The position numbers were made by a program, and so were the translations under genes. A stretch of DNA of 64,000 bases, from contig NMRA01000066.1 in the NCBI GenBank assembly GCA_002633005.1, positions 62,269-126,268 of the forward strand, in the 5' to 3' direction. The notes below the pieces were generated by a model that did no database searches, had not been told where the DNA came from, and saw nothing but the letters and a program-made list of their open reading frames with translations. Of the stretch, positions 39,412 through 49,717 are shown one piece after another (position 1 is the stretch's first letter; each line of letters opens with the position of its first letter). Source of the stretch: Phoronis australis. Lineage: Eukaryota > Phoronida > Phoronidae.

Positions 39412-41854
39412 TGTTGGCTAAGTCTTAGCTTAAAAATTCTCGAATCCGTAGAGATACCATAGACTGCAAAATACATTCGTTTTAGCCAATCTTTCGGATT
39501 TTCCATCGTTTTTCACTGGATGTTTCATGTTTCCTTGAGCATTGCTGTTTTGCACCAGACATGTTGCTGTCTCCCCCTCAAACTGATAAATTCAGTCCTG
39601 TGGCGTGGATGCAACCTAGATAAACATAGAAAACTTAATAAGAGACCTAATTACTGCATAGTTAACAGTTATTGGGGTGATAAACTGTTTTTGAGTTTAT
39701 TTATATGTTGTTTTTAGCTGCTTCCCCACCCCGGGAGATTTGTTGTTTCCGGAGGCAACAGGTTTGACCCCTAACTGCACTTGGAAACTGAGTTCTGCTT
39801 CATCAGCGAGCAATCTAATTTGTTTCCTTTGCTGTGGACAAACGTGGAAAAATAAAAAACACGAAAGTGCTTCTGTGCAAAAAACCGAGCAAAAACCGAC
39901 CCATTTGACCTGAGATACTGTTGAGCACTTCATGATAAATCAGTTTAAATAGTTTAGTACTCTCGTAAAGAGGAAAGCAACCATTTTTGGTGCTACCAGC
40001 ATTGCTAAATTGAAAATCTGGCTTTCAGCAATCATTGCTGTTCCCCTAGCCTTTGTTGTAAAAGACCCAGTACAACTACTGCTTCATGTAATTTGTGTAC
40101 CTGCAGTGCCACTGGACACATAGTCACTCATTGTGTTGAATGACAATGAATCATTTTACAAGATACAAGCCTGAATACACCAGTTTCCTATCATTGACAT
40201 GGGGCAGGGGAACGGTTTGCTATTTGCTGAAAAATGTTTTTTCAAGGATAAGAGAATATGCGTCAAACTGCGATAGCTTTGGTGTCCACTAGCTGCCGAT
40301 GCCGTTCTGAGGGTTCAGCCACATGGCTTGTAACTTACCATGCGTTATTGCTCCACTAGTACTAACGTTAAGTTGGTATGTAAGTGATGTACTTAACTTA
40401 TAATAGAGATTGATTGTTTATTTAAAAGTGACAGTAAAATAATGACTTTATGTCCAGAACAATAAATACCTCATTAACGGTCTCTGAAGGCGGATATTGT
40501 ATAGGTTAGGGAAAACCTAGATACCTCACCTTTCACTGACATGCAAAATTCCGGAAAGTAAAATCTCATGATGCTGTACTTAATTTATGTAAAGCGTGTT
40601 TATTCAGAAATCGACAGTAAAATAACCCAAGAGGATTTTGAGACACCGGGGATAAACTTAAACACTTTACTATTTGGTGCCACGCTAAATTCCTGAAACT
40701 TTCAGTCTTATGTGAAGTATCATGTTGAGCTGTTTCTTAGAACTGAATACTCATGTGGTAAAATGTTTACTACTTGTTCATGGAGTCTGACTGGTGAGTG
40801 GTATTTATTAGCAAACAAAATGAATCAATTCATGTAGTTTTAACCTCACCACGTTACAGTCACCAGGTGGCGAGACCATCTGATCCACAAGCTGGCTCAC
40901 CCAGAGGTGCCAAACATCTTGCCGTGGAAATCAATGACATTTCCTAAGTTTACTCAAAAATAGGGAAGCATAAAAAGTTATCAAAAGCTGAAATGGTCAG
41001 GTGATATTGGTTTTAATGGCAGATATTACAAGATAATGTCATGCTTTTTTCATCTGGAAATACCACATTTGATTTCATGTGGAGGTAATCTGATTGGATC
41101 TGAGTCAGATTAAATGCCCTAGTGTTGGCTTACAAAATAAATGTACCATGTAATGAATTGGTTCGAAGGGATTTGTTTTAAAAAAAAATGATCCTTGACA
41201 TAGTGGGTGTCTGTTTCAGCTAGCAAAATTATTTTTTTATTTAAACCACACACTGTCCTGTTATAAAATTGATGTCAAACTGAAGTGATTTCTTGGCTAG
41301 GGAGTCACTGAGGCTTGTATATGTACACTGTTTACATGTCTGTTGTGTTTGTTATGAACTGGTATCAGGCTGAAGATGAATGATCATCACTCTGATATCA
41401 GTCTGATCATCATTTATAGAATCATTCGTGGAAAACCTCTTTTGATCATTTATCATTGCTCAGTGATACGAAATTGTATAAATTATCACGATCGATGATA
41501 AAACCTGCATGAAAATACCAACCATTAATTTATCAATTGTTATTGACCATTTGTATCGTATCGTACCATTCACATTGAATTTGTAGAAATGGTTGATGTG
41601 AATTCATATTAAAGATCTATAACAAGTTATGATCAAGCACAATTGTATGTGTAGACTGGACGTCTGACATCTTTAGAAATTTACATGTGAACACTCGGCT
41701 GACATCTGATTTGCATTCTTATTATGTGAGTCGAAGTTAGATTAGTGGTCAGCTTTTACTGCGAGAAGCCTATGTTCCAACGACGGGATTTAAGGTTAAG
41801 CTGACTGCCCGCCGATGGTGGTTGCACGTGATTGGTTAGAATATTAGCCTTTTG

Positions 41855-42200
41855 CACACTACTGCCATGTTAATTGACCTATCGCAAGCTCCGCCCCTAT
41901 GCGAAAAGTCACGTGATACCCGACATTCGAACGAGATGTCAGAGGCAAATACACTGTCGCTAAACGACGTTCCTGGTGGAATCGATGAGTGTTTTTGCAC
42001 TATTTGAAAACGCATCGACAGAGACAAGAGGCGATGCTTTTCAACAGTGAATTGTACGTTCATGATATGGGAATTTGTAAAGGTGACGATGAAAAAATAA
42101 GTGCTCGAGGAGCCAGCGAAAATCTGAAGAACCCCTCGGCCTCGGGGTTCACCTTCACCTGACAAATGACAAGGCCACTGATACGATATGTTCATGTAAA
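41855..42200 (-). repeat. Possible third member of the GGCGGAGCTTGC repeat group
   Basis: On the minus strand GGGGCGGAGCTTGCGATAGG TCAATTAACATGG matches the end of the 31.2-kb repeat. The rest is CpG-richer than its surroundings. It carries the longest gap-free frame in the window (119 codons), which has no recognisable protein signature. Confidence 0.45.
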
Positions 42201-42571
42201 GCTGGGTATGTACCTTAAAGTTGAATTATGTGTACGATTCCATAGATTTCACAATCTTTTGAATAAAATCAGTGAAGATTCACCGATATTTTTATTCTGT
42301 CGTCTGCTAAATTTTTCCAAATGAAAAGTAGGTCACAACTGGTGGGACTCCTGGAGTAAAGTAGGTCATAGATTACAGACAACACATGCACTATAGTGTC
42401 TGACCGTAGGTCGACTCGATAACGTTGTTTACGCTTTTCTAATCTTGTAACGAAATATTTTGATCAAAAAATTCAGGTTCATAGCTCAGGTACACAATCA
42501 TCTCGTCCTGGCCAAACAGTTAGCTCCGGTAGGTCTAGTGCTGTGTCTAAGTAAAATTAATGTCTGGAATT

Positions 42572-42896
42572 CAGTGGCGGATCTAGGATACCACAGGGGG
42601 CCAACATATGTTGCCTCTGGAATTGGGCAAAGTGCAATTGTATGTGCATAGGCGGCCCGAAAGTTGCAGGGGCCAGGGATGTAGACCTTTGGACCTTCTG
42701 TTCAGAAAATCTATCGGTGGACTAAAAAAAACAGGAACACGATTCCGCCGCGATATGGGGTCTAAGCCCCCCCCCTCTTCCGCTACCGGTTCTAGTTACT
42801 GAACTCAATATTTCCTCACGCTCTTGATGTTTCATTTTGCTTGCGGCAGCCAAGGGTGGGGGGCTGGGGCCCCTGCCCCCCCTAAATCCGCCTATG
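42572..42896. mobile_element. MITE with CAGTGGCGGATCT termini, 325 bp
   Basis: The left end CAGTGGCGGATCTAGGA and right end CCCCCTAAATCCGCCTATG are inverted. The interior is C/G-tract rich. GAATT occurs on both flanks (42567-42571 and 42897-42901) as a short target duplication. Termini of this kind are widespread in hAT-like MITEs of marine animals. Confidence 0.75.
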
Positions 42897-43819
42897 GAAT
42901 TGTCCGTTTGCACCATTAAGACATTTAAATTAGGCCTACCTTTTTATGAACTTGGCATTTTTTGTAGTTTCATTCCTTAAAGGTAGCTTTCATTTAATTT
43001 TGAAGGTAGCATGATCACTAAGTCGTGGTATGGTTACAAAAGATTACAAGTCTGGTGTGGTAGTTGCAAAAATAGGGTATTTACAAAAATAATTCAAATT
43101 CTTTTTTAAACCTTCGATCTAAATATCATGTTTGAACAACTTCAAAATGAGCTCTCTCTAACTCCGAGTCTACAGACATAGTGTATACTAGAGGTACACG
43201 TCAAAAACAATTCACCAGTTTATTTTTAGTGACAACAGCTCGACCAAGGCTTTGAATTCCGGCAGTAATCCAGTGCCCTTCCCTGTGCCGATCTAATCTC
43301 TGAATTTTGACCGGGAGAGGAGTTCAGTTGAACGCCAGCCTACGGTTTATGAATAACAAAAATGTACCTCTGATACGAAACAAAATAATGTCCATTATGT
43401 TGAAATAAATAAAAAACATAAAATAAAAATGTCCTTGAAAACAACAAACTACCGCTAGAGTGCTGAGATCCAGCAAGTGCCGAGACAAAGGCGGCCAGAC
43501 GCAGGAAACTCGGGAGTCAAAATCTGAGATAGCCCTGCACCACAGCCACCAAGCTGAAAAGTGCGTATCTTGGAACTAATATGTTTGTGTTTATTATAGC
43601 CTTTGAGTTATCAAGCAACATCGCTAAGTTCAGCTGCTCGTGTGGCCGTACAGTTTGATCCATAGTTTACACTTTTCAACATCATTTTTAGGCTTAGGAC
43701 ATGCCAAAAAATGACGGGATATTCTGGAGCAGCATAACGGCTGTCGGTACTACACACGCCATATCAAAACCGTTTCTCTATTCTTAGCGGACAATTTCTT
43801 GAGGTATAGACTAAAGTAA

Positions 43820-43965
43820 GTTTAACTCGACTACGTGTGGTTTGTCGGGTAAAATGGCGGCTTGGAAACGCAGACGAAGGTGTGTCAAGAAGGCTGCGTT
43901 CTGATTGGTCAATTAAGCCGTCCATCATAATCCTGGCGATAGGTCAATTATTCATAAGACTGTAT
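43820..43965 (-). repeat. Dispersed CCAATCAGAAC repeat, inverted copy
   Basis: GGGTAAAATGGCGGCTTGGA, GGCTGCGTTCTGATTGGTCA and GGCGATAGGTCAATTATTCA are the reverse complement of parts of the 30.9-31.2 kb repeat. Confidence 0.7.
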
Positions 43966-44795
43966 ATGGAAGATATGGTTGTTTCTCTCTCGCTCAGATA
44001 CTTACAGTTCAATATGTTCGATTCAAGAATTACAGCCTAAGGTAGTTATTCTTTTAAACATCTGTTCTACTTTCCGTGTGTCTGATAAAAGTTCCACTTC
44101 TGAACACGACATTACGCAGTTGGGTTGCACAGAAAGGCTGGAGACGGACTAGTTCTGTGGTTGAATGATAGATGGTGTTCTTTTATTTCCCAGCAGACAT
44201 TACGTTTTTGGTGCTGACAATTCATGTTGGAAATTAACAGAGAGTGAGAGCATCTTCAGTACCGTTGAAAAATACTAAGTTTGACAGTGACTGAGGTTAA
44301 AGACATTGTACAAAATGAGTAAGCGGCCCTGCGTATTTGCTATTTGCCATAAATGTATAAAATGACATGTCCCAGAGTAAGCTTAGTGTATTGAACTCTG
44401 TCTTGAGTATTGGTTTAAACCGAATCGTTTTGGCAGGTGTGTGAAATTGTATTTTTACAAAAGATAAGTTATACCTGAGTGAATACTTAATCAATCAACT
44501 CTGTCATATGTGCCGTCCACACACACAGACTTGGCCTGAAACAAGTTACTCCTGAAACTAGTTGTCACTTGGTTTGAGTGCTGTGTAGACGTTATTTAAA
44601 CTAGTGCAACTTAACCCACTTGTGACAACTTACTCCACATTACTGAGGTAGAGTAACTTGTTCTAGGGTAACTCGCGCCACTTCTAATCGCTATGTGGTT
44701 TGCAAGCCTGAGCAAGGCGGAAGAAATTATCTACTGCAGTTACATGCAGACGGGACTGTATTTGCACAGAGCGACAACTTATGCCTTAACCTAGT

Positions 44796-44840
44796 TGTGT
44801 GTGTGTGTGTTTGTGTTTGTGTTTGCGTTTGTGTTTGTGG
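44796..44840. repeat. (GT)n / (GTGTTT)n microsatellite
   Basis: GT repeats pass into GTGTTTGTGTTTGCGTTT. Frames across it are low complexity. Confidence 0.9.
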
Positions 44841-45889
44841 ATGCTCTCACTTAAACCCTGTTTTGATGATTTCAACCAGTCCTCCTCTTCCTTCTTGTGC
44901 ATCATTGGTGTCAACCTTCCACGTTCAAGGCAGGAATCAACTAGAAACTCGTACCCCCCTATATCAAGGATTGGACATTATGGTCCTTGGTGGGTGATAT
45001 TTTCCCACAGTTGCGGTATAATTCTCTAAAAGCGCAGGTCACGCTTGCCTGTTTTCAAATTTTCCTCCTCTTTTGAGGGTTGTCAAGGGTTACAGAGCAT
45101 TATTTTGTTTCACAGAACTGGATGGGAATGTCATTTTTATTACCTGTTAATAAGCCAAAACCAGCTTTCATTGTTTTTTTTGAAAGTGAGGTAAGACGCA
45201 CTAGTGCAATTAATTCTAGAGTAGGCTGCGTATGGACGGGGCTATAGCAACCATCGCACATTGTATTGAGAAATTGAAGGTAATTTACAACAATGTTAAA
45301 ATTCGTTGAAAAACGAAAAAAAGAAAATTTTGCGATTTTCTAATTGTCTGGTCAATTCAGTTTTGACCGTAGCAGCAATAGAAACAAAACTTAAGCTGAA
45401 GTTGCAGCACTGTCATGCTTTTATCAGTGGTTAGTTTGAGTGAAGTGAAATCTCGGAAGTAACGTGACAACCCTCATTGATTCGTACTGGGATTTCATGG
45501 GTGGAGTTTCGCAGATGCAAAAATCTCGCTAAACAATTTAGTGTGATCACATCCTTTGCTTATACATGGCGATAACTCAGAAAGTCTTCTATGGTCTTGT
45601 ATTTTCGCAAGTTTCTCTTCTCTGCTTAATGTATGTTTAACGTCCACATTGAGATACCTACTTGTGAATTGTCCTTGGCAACTCGGCAAGGTTACTCAAC
45701 AGGGGTCTCTTTGAGGTCTGCGAACTTTGTGTTGTCTTCATAGGTTTTCATGTTGGAACTTCTCAGGTTAAATTTCTCTAGAGTGGTCCACTTAAAGCTG
45801 CTAATTTGTTTATAATTACATTTCAAGAGCTTTGGTGTGCAAAAGTAATCCAAGAAGACTGGGTTGAGGTGTGTGGAGTTTCTTTTCAG

Positions 45890-45935
45890 GAAATGAATGA
45901 ATGTATGAATGATTGAATGAATGATTGAATTGAAA
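45890..45935. repeat. (GAAT)n microsatellite
   Basis: Interrupted AATG/ATTG tetranucleotide run. Confidence 0.85.
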
Positions 45936-46070
45936 ATAGAAAAATGGCAATTTTAGAAATCATTTTTTTCAGTCAAGCACATTTATCATAAGTGATTATT
46001 CCTTATTGTTATGGTGATGGTAATACTTGCTCATTCAAAGGTGGTCTCACAATCTTGATCATTTTTTTAG

Positions 46071-46236
46071 ACGGCGTATAAAAATTGGGTGTGCGCCATG
46101 ACGATCAAGGTGCGCCGGAATGCAACCGTGCTTCATCCGTGTATGGAGTTTTGCAAACAGGTGGAGCAGCAGTGCCCGTACTTTCTGCCTGACAAAAACG
46201 TGCAGTACGGTGGTCATCCCAGCTTTATATGCGAAG
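46071..46236 (+). CDS. NALF1: NALF/FAM155 (NALCN channel auxiliary factor), internal exon of the cysteine-rich domain
   Basis: This exon encodes 55 codons plus one base of the extracellular cysteine-rich domain of the NALF (FAM155, nematode NLF-1) family. These proteins fold and escort the NALCN sodium-leak channel and sit on its outer face. The frame is open from TAYKNWVCAM to the end and contains CMEFCKQVEQQCPYFLPD and QYGGHPSFICE. From memory, vertebrate NALF1 has YKAWLCSQ, CKQYCLEVQTRCPFILPD and YGGLPSFICTG in the same order and spacing. The acceptor is a T-run then AG at 46069-46070; the donor is GAAG/GTAAGT at 46237. The exon starts in phase 0 and leaves one base, which pairs in phase with the exon at 49539. 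There is an N-glycosylation sequon at NAT. The 5' exons (signal/TM anchor and first half of the domain) are not visible in the window or fall in a gap. One-to-one orthology with NALF1 rather than NALF2 is not claimed; an invertebrate would be expected to have the single ancestor. Confidence 0.93.
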
Positions 46237-46700
46237 GTAAGTGTTTGAAATTTTACCAGCTCAGGAATTTAATATGTGAAGGTAACCTTTTGAACGATCC
46301 CCAACACAGACACTGTGCAAAGGTTACTGTTTGAAGGATTTGAAAGGTTTACCAACTTACATTTGTATGCCAAGGTAACCCTTTGAAACATTACCAGAGT
46401 AGAATCTTTATATGAAGGTAATCGTTTGAAAGATTAACACAGACACTTATACGAAGATAACAGTTAAAAATATTAGGCCTATCGACATAGTCATGTAAAG
46501 GTAACCGTTCGAAACATTTACTAGTCAGAGTAAAAACTTTATATGTGAAGGTATTCGTTTGGAAGATTACCAACACAGACACTTTATAACTGTTTAAAAT
46601 AGTAGGCCTATCAACACACTCATGTAAAGGTAAGTGTTTGAAACATTACATCCCACACTCAGTAAGAGAAGGTAAGCTTTGAAAAATTAACAACTGAGAT
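46225..46700 (+). repeat. Decayed tandem array of splice-donor copies at the start of a NALF intron
   Basis: About eleven diverged units, mostly 40-52 bp, each resemble the last dozen exon bases plus the first 30 intron bases: TTTATATGYGAAGGTAAS then GTTTGAAAnATTACCA. The donor-like GT falls at 46237 (the true donor), then 46282, 46323, 46375, 46418, 46501, 46551, 46630 and 46672. A mutated copy (GAAGATAA) is near 46457 and a very decayed one near 46580. The first decoy is exactly 45 bp downstream, so its use would add 15 codons in frame and in the same phase, with no stop between them. Confidence 0.85.
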
Positions 46701-49538
46701 ACTGTTTCATTGGAAACATCGACGCCTTTCTACAGCACCTTGTAAATTGTCAAGAGATAGGTACAAGAAGTGCCAACACCAACCAGTGACATTATCATGA
46801 AGACTGATCCACATTCCTTTTGTGTGAAACAGAGCAATTATCACATCAGCTATGACTGCAATAGTAACTCTTTGAAGCATTGTAGACAATCAACCTCCAT
46901 ATCACAGTGTGTAATGCTTGACAAAGACTGCTCCAAAGGCTTAACAATAGACCATATGCAAACCCTCTCCCTCTGGAGTTGAAACTAAATGGAAGATGTT
47001 TGTTGTAGATGTGTTTGGATATTACGAAGCGACACATAGTGGAAATGTGAATTTGCTCAGTGGTCTCTTCATGGAAAGCAACTTTAGACTCAAATTAGTC
47101 ATTAACCCGTTACCTGTCGAAAAAACTAACCTTTTAGACCACTTTCCGCTTTAAAATTGGTCTCAAGTAACGTTCCTTGTTCAGATGAGAATGGATTTGA
47201 GATCTTGCAAATAACTGAACTTGTCGCATAAAACCATGATCGGCAAATAAAATGACACGCCGTGACAATTCAACTTATAGATACAACTCTCGAGCAATCG
47301 CCAATTGTCAGTTCTCTCCTAACTCAGAAATTGTGCCTATTTTCACTAAAAACTGGACGAGACCAACTTCATAACAGTACATGTTTTTCATAAAGGATAA
47401 TTGGCCCAAAGAACGAAAAACGGACAATTTTGCTAATTGGTTTTGTCCTGACATGTCATGTGTCATTTGAAATCGCAGATCACAATTTGTAGTCTGAATT
47501 TGCTGTTGAGTTAAACGTGTTGCTTTTTAACCGCAATGCTTCCTTCTCTGTTAATCTCGGGTTTGTGCTCTAATCATTTTCTTGTGACGTCCAGCATAAG
47601 TATTGGGATACACCTGTTCTGTGCTTTGTCATAACTCATCACATATCTCATGTACATCACACACCTTTTCTGTCAGTTATAAATATGATGATTTTGGTGC
47701 TTTTTGGGCTTACATTATTAATTGTAAGCTATCTTTTCTATAATATGAAATAAGTCCGTTGCCAACCATCAGGCTCATTTCTGTAGTGGTAGCTTGAGCG
47801 GATGGCAGTCTTTCAACTCACCCTGTTTAATTGCCAATGTTAAATTCTTAATCAGATCACTTTAGAGTTTAAAAACCAAGCTATTTTCCGCCTCTGTATC
47901 TTCGTAGTTCCTTGACGGATTTTCATGGCATTCAGCAATACGGTGAATTTCTAGGAACGAGAGAACAGAGATGACTTTCATCCAGATTCCATTGCCATTT
48001 TACCCCCTAGTGGCAATTATAGCCACATTTTCCTCCTTTTCTTCAGAGTTCCTTGACAGATGTTTGTGAAACATGGCAAAGAGGTTTCTATAAAAGAGAC
48101 GTCTTGCCGTTTTCAGATGAAATGGAAGTATTATGTTCTTTATAGTTATCATTATTTTTATTTTTGAATCTGGTTTTTGGCGTGTACCTCTCTGTTGGTC
48201 AAATCATTCTAAGGGCCACTGTGGCATACGTGTTCCTTATGGCAAGTGTATGGCTGACAATGGTTTTTGAATGGGTCTGACTACTGTGGCACCCTCTTGT
48301 GGCAACTCTATTTTTTACCTGTGGCTCAATACTACTTCATGAAATTTGGCATGTGTTACTATGGAGGAGAGTACAACTGACATGGATTTGGAACAAATCT
48401 GGTTGCGTACTGCAGAGTCACCTTGTGGCAATTTTGTTTTTCTTTGTACTTACCTTGCTATCTACGATGTTTCTTGACGTATCTGCCCTGTATATGATTC
48501 ACCTGGTGGGCGCATATCAACACTCCGCATTGTTCTTGTTGAGCTTGACTTTTTTCTCATAATTTTTCTGTATTAAGAGTTACAATTGAATTTGGTTGTT
48601 AATGGCTGTTTTAGCTCTGTCTTCAGATATAGGTATCATTACATTAGTCAAAACTACGCCCCCTTTTGGTAAACAGAATCCTTTATATGCATGAATTCAC
48701 GTGTGCTTTCTGTATGGACATAAATGATTTGGGACTGAAGCATGAAATGCCCAGTACTGCCGCTGAACCACTTGTGATTCAATGCTCTTAAACCAAGTGT
48801 GGTTCACTTTAAAGGCTTTGTTGCTCATCCAACTGGTTTACGTGTCACTCATGCCTTTTCAGTCCCTTCCAGGCTCCTCAAATGACTAGAATTCAACAAT
48901 TTGACTTGCAGAATGTGACCTAGAGTGCTTCATACATTATTTGCTGTATCTGTGCAAGCATAGACTGAGATAATGTCAGCAAGAATTTTGTTTTGATATT
49001 GGGAGTCTTCGATCAAGTCACGACGACCAGTCTTGTGGGACTGACTCCTGCTGCCATTGCAGGAAATACTACTTAGTCTTTAAAACAGAGAAACATGACA
49101 AGACCATTGCTGCCCCACATTAATGTAGTGTGCTGGGAACAGCCTTACAACAATAATTCTCTGTGCCACTCAGGGCCAGGCTTTTGCTTGAGCTGGCTTT
49201 GTCAACTGTTGACATTGTGTTCTGGTGGTTTTAAAGGATTAATTGATATCAACCTCTTGGGAGCCTTCTAATTCCAAACCAACAATCAGTCATGACTACT
49301 TGTAAGTAGGAGTATAGTTGTGGCACTCACATTACGCTTTAGACAATTACAGACACGGTCTGTAGACGCTCTACACTGGACTAAAAAGTTGTTCTCTCCT
49401 CAGGTGGAATGTTCTAGTAATTTTTGCTCCCATGCAGCATTACGTTGTCTTTGCACTGCAGGCCTCTAATCAAACATGCGTCCCGCGTTATTCGTTACTT
49501 TGATTTTGCTGATTCGTGTTGTGATATTTCATTTCCAG
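46700..49538 (+). other. Rest of the NALF intron
   Basis: No exon is recognised here. The stretch contains a diverged copy of the GAGACC-type dispersed repeat (about 47140-47395) and a long dispersed repeat ending near 48545. The remainder is unremarkable AT-rich intron. A short in-phase exon carrying the missing cysteine pair could be hidden here. Confidence 0.7.
47890..48545 (+). repeat. Dispersed repeat with internal periodicity, copy 2 (inside NALF intron)
   Basis: GTTCCTTGACGGATTTTCAT at 47910, a related unit near 48050, CTTCATGAAATTTGGCATG at 48333, and a final GTGGGCGCATATCAACACTC then CGCATTGTTCTTGTT match the 10-kb copy. Confidence 0.7.
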
Positions 49539-49717
49539 ATTACAGTATATCTTCGCTGGAGCAGCCGGTGTTTAACTCGACTCCCATCTACGGGCTGAAG
49601 GGCGATTGTCACCGCATCGGCCTGACAACTACCTCGTCGGCGTCGCCGCACTTCCCTAGTCTCTGGCTAGTCATGATTATTACGCTGGTACAGTGGTATT
49701 ACTCATGTGCCACGTAA
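49539..49717 (+). CDS. NALF1: NALF/FAM155, terminal coding exon with hydrophobic C-terminus and stop
   Basis: This is the final coding exon, joined in phase to 46236: the G there plus AT here makes Asp, giving FICED then YSISSLEQP. The acceptor is TCATTTCCAG at 49529-49538. It encodes 58 residues and TAA. The segment GDCHRIGLTTTSS matches the vertebrate family segment GSCHRTSLTVSS. It is followed by the hydrophobic stretch LWLVMIITLVQWYY, corresponding to the C-terminal membrane segment of NALF proteins. A sequon (FNST) lies upstream. Compared with the vertebrate protein, the paired cysteines (ECC) expected between the two matched segments are absent. Either this lineage has a shorter linker, or a small in-phase exon in the 3.3-kb intron was missed. 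Confidence 0.9.

Larger units (their letters stand above)
34701..46070. other. Probable NALF intron, no exon recognised
   Basis: It contains the repeats listed at 35.6, 39.0, 41.9, 42.6, 43.8, 44.8 and 45.9 kb. The NALF exon that must precede 46071 was looked for (CxxC...AY...KY..F pattern) and not found. Confidence 0.5.

Noticed and set aside
41836-42195. Longest gap-free frame (minus, 119 codons)
   Set aside because: No domain, no splice context, and its start overlaps a dispersed repeat segment (GGCGGAGCTTGC). It is kept only as a repeat.
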